A stretch of DNA of 64,000 nt from contig NZ_JAHWXP010000004.1 of the NCBI RefSeq assembly GCF_019857185.1, positions 186,001-250,000 on the forward strand, given 5' to 3'. Under the pieces are notes generated by a model. The model worked only from the letters and a program-made list of their open reading frames with translations, had not been told where the DNA came from and made no database searches. This DNA is from Alteriqipengyuania abyssalis. GTDB lineage: Bacteria; Pseudomonadota; Alphaproteobacteria; Sphingomonadales; Sphingomonadaceae. Shown here piece after piece: positions 1 through 9,548 of this stretch. The first letter of the stretch is position 1, and each line of letters opens with the position of its first letter. Made by a program: the position numbers and the translations under genes.

Positions 1-276
1 CACGCCTATTCCGAGGAACAGGCCGACCAACAGACCCCACGGCCAGGTTCCGGCCAGCGCATCCACGCCATAACCGATCACCGAACCGCCAAGCAGCCCA
101 CCCAGAAGATCCGCCAGCACACGATTGCCGGCACGGTAATCCGCATCGGCTTTTCGCGCACTTTCCGTGGGCCTGCGCTTCTCCTCTCGCTCGCGTGCGG
201 CCTTAAGCCGCTGCTCGAGCGCGTCGATCCGCGCATCCTCAGGTATGGGCTCTCGCGCGGACTTATCGTCGCTCAT
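1..276 (-). CDS. atpI: AtpI/AtpZ-family ATP synthase assembly protein (partial, 3' end off window)
   Basis: The gene starts at an ATG complementary to 274-276 and runs off the left edge after 92 codons. The first ~45 residues are highly charged and probably helical (MSDDKSAREP...). They are followed by a glycine-rich membrane hairpin (LLGGLLGGSVIGYGVDAL, then PWGLLVGLFLGIGV). This layout is typical of the AtpI/AtpZ proteins encoded at the head of alphaproteobacterial F0 operons, where they assist c-ring assembly. The F0 genes would lie beyond the window edge; that is inference. The missing C-terminus limits certainty. Confidence 0.8.
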   Translation of the reverse strand, partial: MSDDKSAREPIPEDARIDALEQRLKAAREREEKRRPTESARKADADYRAGNRVLADLLGGLLGGSVIGYGVDALAGTWPWGLLVGLFLGIGV

Positions 277-448
277 GCCAAGGCTCTCTATAAAAGTGAG
301 AATCATGCGGCACGGGCAACACCTGCCCGCCGAGGGCGCGGTCGCCTTAGAAAAGGGTTTTTGGCAAGTCAACCGGAGCCGACGCGGCGCGGCAAAACGT
401 CCCCGTCAGAGGAGCGGTGTCAGACCCCTGCTGCAGGGACCGTGCCGA

Positions 449-847
449 TCACATCGGCGGGCAGCGGCTGTCGCGTTCGGGCGGCGCGCTGGTGCGCGTC
501 TTCCACGAACCGTCGGGTGCCTGATATTTCTCGCCCGGCTGGGTCCGCGCGATCAGCAGGCAGCCTTGGGTCAGCGCATAGGCGTCGATCGTGGCGTTCT
601 GCGAGCGTGCGCGCTCGGTATAATTGGCGCGGCGGCGGATATTGATGTCCGACACCAGATCCACGATCGCCTGCGGCTGGTTGCCGACCACGCCGAGGAA
701 ACCGTCCATCCGCTCGCCCACCTGGCCGTTGGCGCGCGCCTGCTCATAGGCCGGATCGCGCTGGAACATGGCCGCAGCCGGATTGGCCAGCGCCAGGCCG
801 ATCGCTCCGCCGGCAATGGTCAGCATCAGCTTCGTGCGTTTCATCAT
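449..847 (-). CDS. ydbL: YdbL-family (DUF1318) periplasmic protein
   Basis: About 132 residues: a Sec signal peptide (KLMLTIAGGAIGLALANPAAA), then a short periplasmic domain with the DUF1318 pattern (AYEQARANGQVGE, ending in a tail with a Cys). It is the last gene of a ydbH-ynbE-ydbL operon, the same order as in E. coli. There YdbL is a periplasmic partner of the YdbH-YnbE intermembrane bridge. The ATG at 847 is preferred because an AGGGG sequence lies 8 nt upstream; an in-frame GTG at 856 is possible. Function here is inferred from family and gene order. Confidence 0.85.
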   Translation of the reverse strand: MMKRTKLMLTIAGGAIGLALANPAAAMFQRDPAYEQARANGQVGERMDGFLGVVGNQPQAIVDLVSDINIRRRANYTERARSQNATIDAYALTQGCLLIARTQPGEKYQAPDGSWKTRTSAPPERDSRCPPM

Positions 848-871
848 CTCGTTCACCCCTGTTATCCCGAG

Positions 872-1060
872 CTAGAAAATATCGGGATTGGCGTCGATAT
901 TGTCCTCAACATCCGCAGCCAGGCGATAGATCACCTCCTGCTGGATGTTGATGTTGAGCTCGATCACGATCTTGTCGGAAGGTGCGTTCACATTCACGCA
1001 TCCGCCCAGCAGGCAAAGCCCGCAGACCAGGCCGAGCCCCTTCATCTTCGCATGTATCAT
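872..1060 (-). CDS. ynbE: YnbE-family outer-membrane lipoprotein
   Basis: A 62-residue lipoprotein with a short signal peptide and lipobox (CLLGGC, acylated Cys at residue 21). The body, VNAPSDKIVIELNINIQQEV, is characteristic of YnbE. In E. coli YnbE multimerises at the outer membrane and stacks beta-strand on beta-strand onto the end of YdbH, completing a phospholipid bridge across the periplasm. The start ATG overlaps the ydbH stop codon as ATGA, so the two genes are translationally coupled. A GAGAAAAGG sequence precedes the start. Confidence 0.85.
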   Translation of the reverse strand: MIHAKMKGLGLVCGLCLLGGCVNVNAPSDKIVIELNINIQQEVIYRLAADVEDNIDANPDIF

Positions 1061-4000
1061 GGCCTTTTCTCGCTTTCCGAGTGCTGAATGGTTCGTTCGG
1101 GCTTCTTGCCGGCTTGCGCGGCTGCCCGCGCCGCCTCCTCCTGTGCTGCCTCTTCCTCTGCCGCCTCGTCCGCCGCGCGCACCTCTTCGCCGGTGATCGC
1201 GGGGCGCAGCCGCACGCCGTCGTCGCTCAGCAGGCCGAGCGAGCGCGGATCGCGGATGAATGCGGGGTCGAAGAACGACCGCACGTTCTGGATCAGCGCG
1301 AAGAACGGCGCGGAAATGTTGATCCGGAACTCGATCGGCAGCGAGGCGAGCTGACGGGTCAGGAAGTTGCTGTCGGCCTCCGCCCCTTGCGCGACCCCGG
1401 TGAAGTTCAGGCGGGTGATGATCTCGCCGGTCAGCGGGCCTTCGATCTCGACCTCCAGCCGCTCGTAATCGAGCGAGCGCAATGCCTGGAAGGCGAAATT
1501 GGCGATCGGGGTCAGGTCTTCGTAAGTCAGTTCGCCGACATAGGCGACATTGCCGCCCGGCGGGCGCGACACCAGCGTGCCATCGACGATCCGCCCGTTG
1601 CCCTGAGCATCGAACAGCACGGTGATCGACCCGTCGAAGATGCCGGTCGCGTTGACATTGCCCAGCTCCAGCCGCTCGACCAGCCGCGCCGCGTCAAGCC
1701 CGGTGATGTCGAACACGTAGGCGCGCTCTTCCTGCGCCCCGATATTGATATCCAGATTGCGCAGGGTGATCGTACCGCCGAGGAACGGCGCGCTGGCCCC
1801 CGCGACCGCGATCAGCTGGCCCTCGCGCACCCCGAACTGCACCGTGCCGCCCTCGACCGCGATCCCCGGATTGACCGAGCCGACGGTGATTCGCTGGTCG
1901 GGCGCGGTGGTCAGGCCGAGCAGATCGTCGAAGCGGATCGTGCCCGACGCGCCTTTGACCGGGCCGAAGGCGGCCGCGAAGTCGAGCCCGTCGGAAGAGA
2001 ACTGCCCGGTGCTGGTCACGCCATCCGCGCCCCACTCGATCTTGCCCGAACCGGTCACCGCCCCTTCGGTCTGCGCGATCACCCCGAAGGCGAGCCGGGT
2101 CAGATCGTCGGGCTGCAGATCCTTGCCGAAGCGGATGCCGGGCACGTCGAGATAGGCGAAGCCGGAGCCCGAGGAGAGATCGTGTTCGACCGTGACGTTG
2201 GTCACCAGCTGGTCCGATTCGGGTTCGCGCAGGCCCGCCTCGGCGACGATCCGGTTGTCGCGCAGGCGCAGGCGGGCACCGCGCGCCGCCAGCGGTTCGA
2301 AGCGCGGCGGATCGGCCCGGTCCTGCAACAGGAAGGAGCCTTCGGTCAGCGCCAGCACGCCATCGCGATAGGACCACTCGCCCGCCGTATCCCTCAAATC
2401 GAGCGGCACGGCGGCCAGCCCAATATCCGCGCCGCTGAAGGTGCCGCCGATGTCGCGCCCCAGCCGGGCCTTGAGATTGTCGATCCGGAACCGCGCGGCA
2501 TCGCCGCTGCCCAGCGTCACGTCGAGCGCGCGGGCGGACAATTCCCCGGGCAGCGCAAAGCCCACCGGGCCGCTCTTCAGCGCAATCGGCGTGTCTGCCA
2601 GCGTGCCCGACAGGTCGAGGCTGGGCGCGCCCGCCGCCAGCTGCACCGCGCCACCCGCTGCGGTCAGGATCGGCCGGCCCTTCGCGGGGCACAGGGTCAC
2701 CGTGCGCTGGTCGAGCGCGAGGTTGGCGTAGACCAGCTGGCCGAAGCTCACCCGCGTGCAGTCGGGCCACAGCGCCAGCCTGTTGCCATCATAGGAGCCC
2801 TTGATCGGCAGGCTGAGCCCACGCGCGAAGCCGCCGGGTAGCGGCCCGCTCGCCTGAATTGCGCCCGCCAGCCCGATCGTGCCGCCGGGTGCCTGCGCGA
2901 CCGCCAGCTGCGGGATCGCCAGCCGGGCCTCGCCCGCACGGTATTCCTCCATCGCCAGCTGGAACACCAGCCGCCCCGAGGCGCTGCGCTCCATCCGGCC
3001 CTGCATCACCGGGATGCCCGGCCCGGCGGTGGTGAAATTACCCGAAACGCGCGGCAACGCCCCTTGCGTCGGCAGGACCGCGAAGCGCGAGAGCGAGAGG
3101 ATGCGCGCGCCGCTCGCCCCGTCGAGCGTGGCGGTGGGCACGCCGAGCGAGAAGCCGTCCGCATTCGTCGTCAGCGTGACTTCGGCCGCCAGCGAGCTTC
3201 CCCGTGCCTCCCGCGACAATGCCTCGCGCAGGCGGGCGATCAGCGGTGCTGCCAGCGTGTCCTTGCTCGCAACCTGCCAGTCGCGCAGCCGCGCCAGCCA
3301 GTCGGCGCTGGGTGACAGCCCCTCGCCAGCAAGGCTGGTCTGCACCCGCCATCCGGTATCGCGCCCGCGCCGCGCGACGCCCTTCGCGCCGATCCACCGC
3401 GCGGCGAGCCCGGTGGTGCGCGCATTGCCCAGCCGCAGGTCGTAGTGCAGGCTGGTCTGCCCGCCGCGCAGAGCAAGCGCGCCTTCGATCGTGCTGCTAC
3501 CCGCGGCAAGGCTGGGGGCAGAAAGACGCGCGACCTTGCCGTCGACCTGTACTTCCAGACCATCGAGCGTGTCGTCCACCACCAGCGTGACCGGGCTGCT
3601 GAGGTCGACCACTTGCACAGCAGGGTCTTCGCACGCGATCTCGGCCACGCGCAGCGGGCCGCGCAGGGTCGGCTTGCCGCCATCGACGCCGATGCGCCCC
3701 TTGCTGCGTGCATTGCTGAGCCCGCACCCCGCATAATCCAGCGCGTCGGCCCGCAGGTCGTAACGTCCGGCGAATCCGCCATCGAGCCGCCCCTCGCCCA
3801 CCAGCCCCAGCGCGATGTCGCCATAGGCCCCGCCGATGCGGGCGCGCCCGTCGATAATCTTGAGATCGAGTTCGGGCAGCCCGCCCTCCCCGCCGGTATC
3901 GCGGAAGAGCACCCGGTCGAGCGTCCCGAAGCTGATCCCGCCCTCGCCCAGCGTGCCCTTGAACCGCGGTTTTTCGAGCGTGACGCGCCCGAAGCGCGTG

Positions 4001-4347
4001 CCCCACGGGCGCACCCGCAGGTCGACGGTCGCGCGCGCGACGGTCAGGTCCGGGTCTGCCGGATCGCCGACCACGATATTGCGCAACACCTGCCGGTTGG
4101 GGCCGATCGATTCGATGTCGTAGGTTGCGGGCAGATCATACTGGTCGAGCTGGCCCTGGATCACATCATCCGCGATCCGCTCGCGCGAAAGCCACGCGAT
4201 CGTCAGCGCGATCACCACCAGCGCGGCCAAGGCGATCAGTGTATAGCCGACCCGGCGACCGGGTCGCAGGCGAGCCCAGCGGGAGGATGGGCGTGCGCCC
4301 TCCTCGCCCTCACCGGCGGCCAAATCTGCCTCTGCGCTGTCCGCCAT
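1057..4347 (-). CDS. ydbH: YdbH-family AsmA-like intermembrane phospholipid transport protein
   Basis: A 1096-residue protein with a basic, Arg-rich cytoplasmic N-terminus, one membrane anchor near residues 40-60 (TLIALAALVVIALTIAWL), and a very long periplasmic region. That region is rich in alternating beta-strand repeats (DLRVRPWGTRFGRVTLEKP-type), with the conserved YdbH C-terminal part near residues 900-1050. YdbH, TamB and YhdP are redundant AsmA-like bridges that carry phospholipid to the outer membrane. Immediate coupling to ynbE and ydbL supports this role. The start at 4347 follows a GAGTGA sequence; upstream in-frame ATGs would run further towards divergent radC. The last ~40 residues are Ala/Glu-rich. 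Confidence 0.88.
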   Translation of the reverse strand: MADSAEADLAAGEGEEGARPSSRWARLRPGRRVGYTLIALAALVVIALTIAWLSRERIADDVIQGQLDQYDLPATYDIESIGPNRQVLRNIVVGDPADPDLTVARATVDLRVRPWGTRFGRVTLEKPRFKGTLGEGGISFGTLDRVLFRDTGGEGGLPELDLKIIDGRARIGGAYGDIALGLVGEGRLDGGFAGRYDLRADALDYAGCGLSNARSKGRIGVDGGKPTLRGPLRVAEIACEDPAVQVVDLSSPVTLVVDDTLDGLEVQVDGKVARLSAPSLAAGSSTIEGALALRGGQTSLHYDLRLGNARTTGLAARWIGAKGVARRGRDTGWRVQTSLAGEGLSPSADWLARLRDWQVASKDTLAAPLIARLREALSREARGSSLAAEVTLTTNADGFSLGVPTATLDGASGARILSLSRFAVLPTQGALPRVSGNFTTAGPGIPVMQGRMERSASGRLVFQLAMEEYRAGEARLAIPQLAVAQAPGGTIGLAGAIQASGPLPGGFARGLSLPIKGSYDGNRLALWPDCTRVSFGQLVYANLALDQRTVTLCPAKGRPILTAAGGAVQLAAGAPSLDLSGTLADTPIALKSGPVGFALPGELSARALDVTLGSGDAARFRIDNLKARLGRDIGGTFSGADIGLAAVPLDLRDTAGEWSYRDGVLALTEGSFLLQDRADPPRFEPLAARGARLRLRDNRIVAEAGLREPESDQLVTNVTVEHDLSSGSGFAYLDVPGIRFGKDLQPDDLTRLAFGVIAQTEGAVTGSGKIEWGADGVTSTGQFSSDGLDFAAAFGPVKGASGTIRFDDLLGLTTAPDQRITVGSVNPGIAVEGGTVQFGVREGQLIAVAGASAPFLGGTITLRNLDINIGAQEERAYVFDITGLDAARLVERLELGNVNATGIFDGSITVLFDAQGNGRIVDGTLVSRPPGGNVAYVGELTYEDLTPIANFAFQALRSLDYERLEVEIEGPLTGEIITRLNFTGVAQGAEADSNFLTRQLASLPIEFRINISAPFFALIQNVRSFFDPAFIRDPRSLGLLSDDGVRLRPAITGEEVRAADEAAEEEAAQEEAARAAAQAGKKPERTIQHSESEKRP

Positions 4348-4426
4348 TCGGGTCACTCGCTTGCACGTCATGCCGCCAGCGGGCATCTCTTGCGCGTCTT
4401 GGGGGTCTTATCGGGATAGGGCGGGC

Positions 4427-5137
4427 ATGGCGCAAGTGGATGACGAATTCGCGAGGTCGGCACAGGTTCCCGCTGCGGCCGGCCACCGCGAGCGTTTGCG
4501 CAAGCGGCTGCTGAGCGGCGGGGCGGAGGCGCTGGCCGATTACGAAGTGCTCGAATACCTGCTGTTCGCCGCCAACCGGCGGGGCGATACCAAGCCGCTG
4601 GCCAAGGCGCTGCTGGCGCGGTTCGGCAGTCTGGCACGGGTGCTGGAGGCGGAACCCGCTGCGCTCGCCAGGACGCCGGGCATGGGCGAGGCGGGCGCTG
4701 CCGCGCTGAAAGCGGTCGCGCTGGCGGCACGGCGGATGGCGCGCAGCGAAGTGGTGGACAGGCCCGTGATCGCCAACTGGCACGCGCTGATCGACTATCT
4801 TTCCACCGATATGGCGCATCTTACGGTGGAGCGCGTGCGGGTGCTCTATCTCGATACCAAGAACCGGCTGGTGCAAGACCATCACGTGGGCGACGGATCG
4901 ATCGACGAAGCGTCGATCCACCCGCGCGAGGTGATCCGCCGGGGGCTCGATCTGGGCGCGGCGGCGCTGATCCTGGTCCACAACCACCCCAGCGGCAATC
5001 CGGAGCCCAGCCGCGCGGATATCGCGGTGACGCTGAAGATCGCGGAGGCCGGGCGGCTGCTCGGCATCGCGGTGCACGACCACGTGATCATCGGCCAGGG
5101 CCGCTATGTCAGCCTGAAGGCGAAGGGGCTGATCTAG
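4427..5137 (+). CDS. radC: RadC-family JAMM/MPN(+) protein
   Basis: 236 residues. The N-terminal half is a helix-hairpin-helix region (LARTPGMGEAGAAALKAV). The C-terminal half is a JAMM metalloprotease-like fold with the family motif HNHPSGNPEPSRAD, preceded by a conserved Glu region (IDEASIHPREV). RadC was named for DNA repair, but its biochemical role is unresolved. It is divergent from ydbH, with about 80 bp between the starts. The ATG at 4427 is chosen because GGGCGGG lies just upstream and the family usually begins near this point. Confidence 0.9.
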   Translation: MAQVDDEFARSAQVPAAAGHRERLRKRLLSGGAEALADYEVLEYLLFAANRRGDTKPLAKALLARFGSLARVLEAEPAALARTPGMGEAGAAALKAVALAARRMARSEVVDRPVIANWHALIDYLSTDMAHLTVERVRVLYLDTKNRLVQDHHVGDGSIDEASIHPREVIRRGLDLGAAALILVHNHPSGNPEPSRADIAVTLKIAEAGRLLGIAVHDHVIIGQGRYVSLKAKGLI

Positions 5138-5157
5138 CCCCTCCCCCCTCGAAACGC

Positions 5158-7956
5158 CTATTTCGGCGGCAGGCCCCACAGGCTGTAGAGCGAGGCGATG
5201 CCCGGTGCCGCATGCAGCGCCGATTCGATATCCTCGCGCGCTTCCGCCTCGCGGCCCAGCGAGCGTTTCACCACCCCGCGCAGATAGCGCGAGCTGTGCT
5301 GACCCGGCGAACGCGCAAGCGCCACGTCGAGGTCGCGCAGCGCCTCTTCGGCGCGGCCCATGCGATACAGCGCCAGCGCGCGGCTATCGATCGCGCCCGA
5401 GCTGTTCTGCGCCTCTTCAACAGCGCGGGTGCAGGTCTCCAGCGTCCCTTCGGTGACAAGATCGAAGATCCCTGCGTGCCAGCAGGCCCCATTCAGCAGG
5501 CCCGCATCCTCGGGCTCGATCGACAGCTCGTCGCGCAGCAGGTCCAGCCCTTCCTGCGCCTGTCCGGCAAAGCCCAGCGCGTAGGAGCGCAGCTGCGCCT
5601 CGCTCTTGGGGTCTTCGAACAGGTAGGCGAACTCGTCGACCAGCGCGACCGCCTCGTCCGCCCGGCCCAGCAGCGCGAGCAGTTCGATCCGGCGGCTGTT
5701 GATCGTATAGTCGGGGTCGATATCCGCCACCGCGACGTGATCTGCCAGCGCGGCGTCGAAATCGCCCAGATTGTAGTGAATCTCGCCCCGGCTCAGATAA
5801 TTGTCGGCCGAGGCATCGCGCGCGATCGCCGCGTCTATATCGGCCAGCGCCCCCTCGAAATCGCCGGTGCGGAAGCGGAAGTTGAAGCGGTTGAGCAGAG
5901 CGCTGGTATCGTCGCTGTCCGCGTCGGCGACCAGTTGTGTGTAGATCCGCTCGATCGGTTCGAGCCTGGCGCTCGCGTCCCCGCGATATTCCCACGCCCG
6001 GCGCACGGGCGAGGTCGCCCGCAGCCGCGGCAGGCTACGCTTGAGCCGCAGGCTGGCACGGCGCACATCGGGCAGATCGCTGGCCGGGAATTCCCACGCG
6101 AGGCTCTGCACCTCCTCGGTGATCTGCAGCACCGGCGCGGTCAGCTCTGTCTGCGAGGAAAGCCGCGTGCCGCCGATCACCTCGTCGATCTGCGGATTGC
6201 CGAGCAGGCGGAACTCGGTTTCCCCTTCGGGCAGCAGCCATTCGATCTCGCGGCGGAAGTAGATCGGCCCGGGCACGCTGACCGGCAGGTCGGCGATATC
6301 CGGGCGCGCGCGATCGACCTCGAAACCGAAGCTGTCGGCCACCTGATACGGCACGTCGAGCTCGGCCCGGGGCGCGTCCGTATCCCACGGCGAGGTGACG
6401 AGGCCATGCGCGGTGACGGTGGCAATGCCGCTGTCGGAATCGAAGGCGAGCTGCATGTCGACCGGCTGGTGATCGCCAAGGATCGTCGAGACGGTGCCGT
6501 AGAGCGCGTCCTTCTTCTGCGCGGGATCGTCGATCAGGGAGAGCGCCTGGAACTGGCGGGCGGTCGCGCCGGTAATCTCGATCCGCACGTCGTAGATCGC
6601 GGGCAGCCCGACCCCTGCCGACTGGTCGATTTTGATCGACACCGTCTGGTCGGGCACGGCCTGCGGGCGCATCTCCATTTCCTGCAGGTCCGTCCCGCCT
6701 TCGCGCAGCGGCAGCGCATAGCGGAAGCGCGGGACCTCGATCATATTGGTCGCCCGCAACCCGCCGTTGGTGCCGTCGAGCCAGTAGGGCACGCCGTCGA
6801 TATCGGCGCGCACGATCATGTGGTCGAAATTGGTCAGCGTGGGCAATTGCTCGGGCAGCGCATCGCCCGTCTGGCTCTGCACCAGTACCGCCTCCGCGCT
6901 GATCCCCAGCTCGCGCAGCATGGCGAGCAGCAGCAGCGATTTCGCCTTGCAGTCTCCGCTGCGCAGTTCCCAGGTCTCCGCCGGGCTCTGGGGGATGTAG
7001 TTCCCGCCATTGAGGCCGTTGAGCAGGTAGCTGACCTCGTCCTGCACGAATTGCGTGGCGAGCGCAGCGCGCTCCTTCTTGTCGGCGGTCTGCGCGCCGA
7101 TCTCGGCGATCTTCTCCGCCAGCGCACTGCCCGGTTCGATCGTCCCTTCGGTGGCGAAGAACGGCGCGATGTCGGCGGAAATCTGCGCATAGCTATCGAA
7201 CGTGGTCGCGCGAATCTGCGGCGGCAGGCGGAAGCGCGGCGGCGCGTCTGCCGGAATCTCGGCCGGTTCGGCCACCGGCACCGCGATGGTCACGTACCTG
7301 TACCCGTCGCGCGTCGTCTCATCGACCGGCGCGTCGACCCGGGTGGTCGCCCAGCGCACACTCTCGTCCACCGGCCACGACAGGATCATGCGTCCTTCCG
7401 CGAGCGGCACGGGCTTGGCCATCACCACGTTCACATATTCCATGTCGTCGTCGAGCACTTGCTCGTCGGTGGTGGTGGTGAAGCTGTAGCGCAGCACATC
7501 GCCGATCTGCGCGCCGGGAATGGACATGGTGGCGGTCAGCGCGCCGTTGAGGATGCGCTTTTCCAGCCCTTCCTCGCGCCGCAGGACCTCGAACCGGGCG
7601 CCGTCGGCAAGCACGTCGATCACCTTGTCCCCGCGCACCAGTTCGACCCGGTGGACCGTCAGATCGCCCTTGTCGGGCAGCCATTCGAGCGAGATCGTGC
7701 CCATCGCGTCGAGCGCTTCGGTGCTGTCGAGCGCGAAGGCGATGTCGCCGTAGCTGGAGACGACGCCATCCTCCATCCGGGTCTGCGACTCCATCAGGCG
7801 CAGCGGCAGGCCCCGGCCATCTTCGGCAGATGGCAGATCGGCCACATCGATCCACGCGCCTTCATCGCCATAGAGAATCGTCTCGCCCGCATGGGCCGGC
7901 ATGGCGATGGCAGCCGCAATCAGCCCGGTCGCATAAGCGACGTGAAAATAACGCAT
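5158..7956 (-). CDS. DUF3857 / transglutaminase-like / TPR periplasmic protein
   Basis: 932 residues with a Sec signal peptide (residues 1-23, cleaved near AHAGE). A DUF3857 beta-domain covers about residues 50-220. It is followed by a transglutaminase-like domain near 265-385 with the triad visible: Cys in RSGDCKAKS, His in NFDHMIV, Asp in PYWLDGT. The C-terminal ~230 residues form TPR-like helical repeats (ALADIDAAIARDASADNYL, LRDLDVALARSPGQHSSRY). The protein is predicted periplasmic, with unknown substrate. It converges on radC with 20 bp between stops and appears monocistronic. Confidence 0.85.
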   Translation of the reverse strand: MRYFHVAYATGLIAAAIAMPAHAGETILYGDEGAWIDVADLPSAEDGRGLPLRLMESQTRMEDGVVSSYGDIAFALDSTEALDAMGTISLEWLPDKGDLTVHRVELVRGDKVIDVLADGARFEVLRREEGLEKRILNGALTATMSIPGAQIGDVLRYSFTTTTDEQVLDDDMEYVNVVMAKPVPLAEGRMILSWPVDESVRWATTRVDAPVDETTRDGYRYVTIAVPVAEPAEIPADAPPRFRLPPQIRATTFDSYAQISADIAPFFATEGTIEPGSALAEKIAEIGAQTADKKERAALATQFVQDEVSYLLNGLNGGNYIPQSPAETWELRSGDCKAKSLLLLAMLRELGISAEAVLVQSQTGDALPEQLPTLTNFDHMIVRADIDGVPYWLDGTNGGLRATNMIEVPRFRYALPLREGGTDLQEMEMRPQAVPDQTVSIKIDQSAGVGLPAIYDVRIEITGATARQFQALSLIDDPAQKKDALYGTVSTILGDHQPVDMQLAFDSDSGIATVTAHGLVTSPWDTDAPRAELDVPYQVADSFGFEVDRARPDIADLPVSVPGPIYFRREIEWLLPEGETEFRLLGNPQIDEVIGGTRLSSQTELTAPVLQITEEVQSLAWEFPASDLPDVRRASLRLKRSLPRLRATSPVRRAWEYRGDASARLEPIERIYTQLVADADSDDTSALLNRFNFRFRTGDFEGALADIDAAIARDASADNYLSRGEIHYNLGDFDAALADHVAVADIDPDYTINSRRIELLALLGRADEAVALVDEFAYLFEDPKSEAQLRSYALGFAGQAQEGLDLLRDELSIEPEDAGLLNGACWHAGIFDLVTEGTLETCTRAVEEAQNSSGAIDSRALALYRMGRAEEALRDLDVALARSPGQHSSRYLRGVVKRSLGREAEAREDIESALHAAPGIASLYSLWGLPPK

Positions 7957-8133
7957 TGGTCCCCCGATGATCCCTGTACTTGCCTTGGCCCGGCAGACTT
8001 ACAGGGCACACGGGCGCGTGCAAGGCGAAGCTTCTGCCTGTCCCGGCGCGCATTGGCACCCGAGATGCTTGCCTTCGGACCCGATGCATCTTAGCCGCGC
8101 GTCGATCCCCGCCATTCCAACCGGAGCCGCCCG

Positions 8134-9450
8134 ATGGTCCCCCGCTATGCCCGCCCCGAAATGACCGCCCTGTGGGAGCCGGAGGCGAAATATCGCATCT
8201 GGTTCGAGATCGAGGCGCACGCGACCAGCAAGCTGGCCGAACTGGGCGTGGTCCCGCAGAGCGCCGCCGACGCGCTGTGGAACTGGTGGGAAACCAACCC
8301 GGAGATCGACGTCGACGCGATCGACGCGATCGAGGCGGTGACCAAGCACGACGTGATCGCCTTCCTGACCTGGGTGGCCGAACATGTCGGCGAGGAAGCG
8401 CGCTTCATGCACCAGGGCATGACCAGTTCGGACGTGCTCGACACGACGCTGAGCGTGCAGCTGGTCCGCGCGACCGACATTCTGCTGGCGGATATGGACG
8501 ACCTGCTCGCCGCGCTGCGCCGCCGGGCGGAAGAGCACAAGTTCACCCCCACCATCGGCCGCAGCCATGGCATCCACGCAGAGCCCGTCACCTTCGGCCT
8601 CAAGCTGGCGCAGGCCTATGCCGAGTTCGAGCGGTGCCGCGCGCGCCTGTGGGATGCCCGCACCGAGATCGCCACCTGCGCAATCAGCGGCGCGGTCGGT
8701 ACTTTCGCCAATATCGATCCGCAGGTCGAAGCTTATGTGGCCGACAAGCTGGGCCTCGTGCCCGAGCCGGTCAGCACGCAGGTCATCCCGCGCGATCGCC
8801 ACGCGATGTACTTCGCCACGCTGGCGGTGATCGCCGGGTCGATCGAGCGGCTTGCGGTGGAAATCCGCCACCTCCAGCGCACCGAAGTGCTCGAGGCGGA
8901 AGAGTTCTTCTCCAAGGGGCAGAAGGGTTCGTCGGCCATGCCGCACAAGCGCAACCCCGTGCTGACCGAGAACCTGACCGGCCAAGCGCGCATGATCCGC
9001 GCCTACGCCATGCCCGCGCTCGAAAACGTCGCCCTGTGGCACGAGCGGGACATCAGCCATTCCAGCGTTGAGCGTTTCATCGGCCCCGACGCGACCATCA
9101 CGCTCGACTTCGCGCTCGCCCGCCTCACCGGCGTGGTCGACAAGCTGCTGGTCTACCCCGAGCGGATGGAGGCCAACATGAACCGGATGGGCGGCCTGAT
9201 CCACTCGCAGCGCGTGCTGCTGGCGCTGACCCAGAACGGCGTGAGCCGCGAGGATGCCTACGCCATCGTGCAGCGCAACGCGATGAAGGTGTGGGAATCG
9301 GACGGGCGTCTGCAACTGCTCGACCTGCTCAAGCAGGATGAGGATGTCTCGAAGGCCCTGTCCGAAAATGACCTCACCGCGCTGTTCGACCTCGACTACC
9401 ACCTGAAACATGTCGATACGATTTTCGCGCGGGTGTTCGACGGCGACTAG
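8134..9450 (+). CDS. purB: Adenylosuccinate lyase
   Basis: 438 residues, full length for the bacterial enzyme. It cleaves SAICAR and adenylosuccinate, releasing fumarate, in purine synthesis. The superfamily signature SSAMPHKRNPVLTENLTG is intact (near residue 270), as are MTSSDVLDT and the general-acid His region TIGRSHGIHAEPVTFG. The start ATG is preceded by CGGAG about 8 nt upstream. It is the first gene of a + strand series, but more than 90 bp separates it from the next gene, so shared transcription is uncertain. Confidence 0.97.
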   Translation: MVPRYARPEMTALWEPEAKYRIWFEIEAHATSKLAELGVVPQSAADALWNWWETNPEIDVDAIDAIEAVTKHDVIAFLTWVAEHVGEEARFMHQGMTSSDVLDTTLSVQLVRATDILLADMDDLLAALRRRAEEHKFTPTIGRSHGIHAEPVTFGLKLAQAYAEFERCRARLWDARTEIATCAISGAVGTFANIDPQVEAYVADKLGLVPEPVSTQVIPRDRHAMYFATLAVIAGSIERLAVEIRHLQRTEVLEAEEFFSKGQKGSSAMPHKRNPVLTENLTGQARMIRAYAMPALENVALWHERDISHSSVERFIGPDATITLDFALARLTGVVDKLLVYPERMEANMNRMGGLIHSQRVLLALTQNGVSREDAYAIVQRNAMKVWESDGRLQLLDLLKQDEDVSKALSENDLTALFDLDYHLKHVDTIFARVFDGD

Positions 9451-9548
9451 CCTTTCGAAAGGGGCTGACCAGCCGCTGGACGCATGGGGACGCGCGGCCT
9501 AGGCTGCGCTCTGGCCGGGCCTTGACCGGAATTACGGGGGGAAGTGCT

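Noticed and set aside
982-2841. 619-codon + strand ORF opposite ydbH
   Set aside because: Arg/Gln/Ala-rich antisense shadow with no recognisable domain; ydbH on the other strand has clear family features.
5212-8094. 960-codon + strand ORF opposite the DUF3857 gene
   Set aside because: Antisense shadow of a high-GC gene; composition is not protein-like.
7999-9411. 470-codon minus-strand ORF opposite purB
   Set aside because: Antisense shadow of purB with no ribosome site or family.
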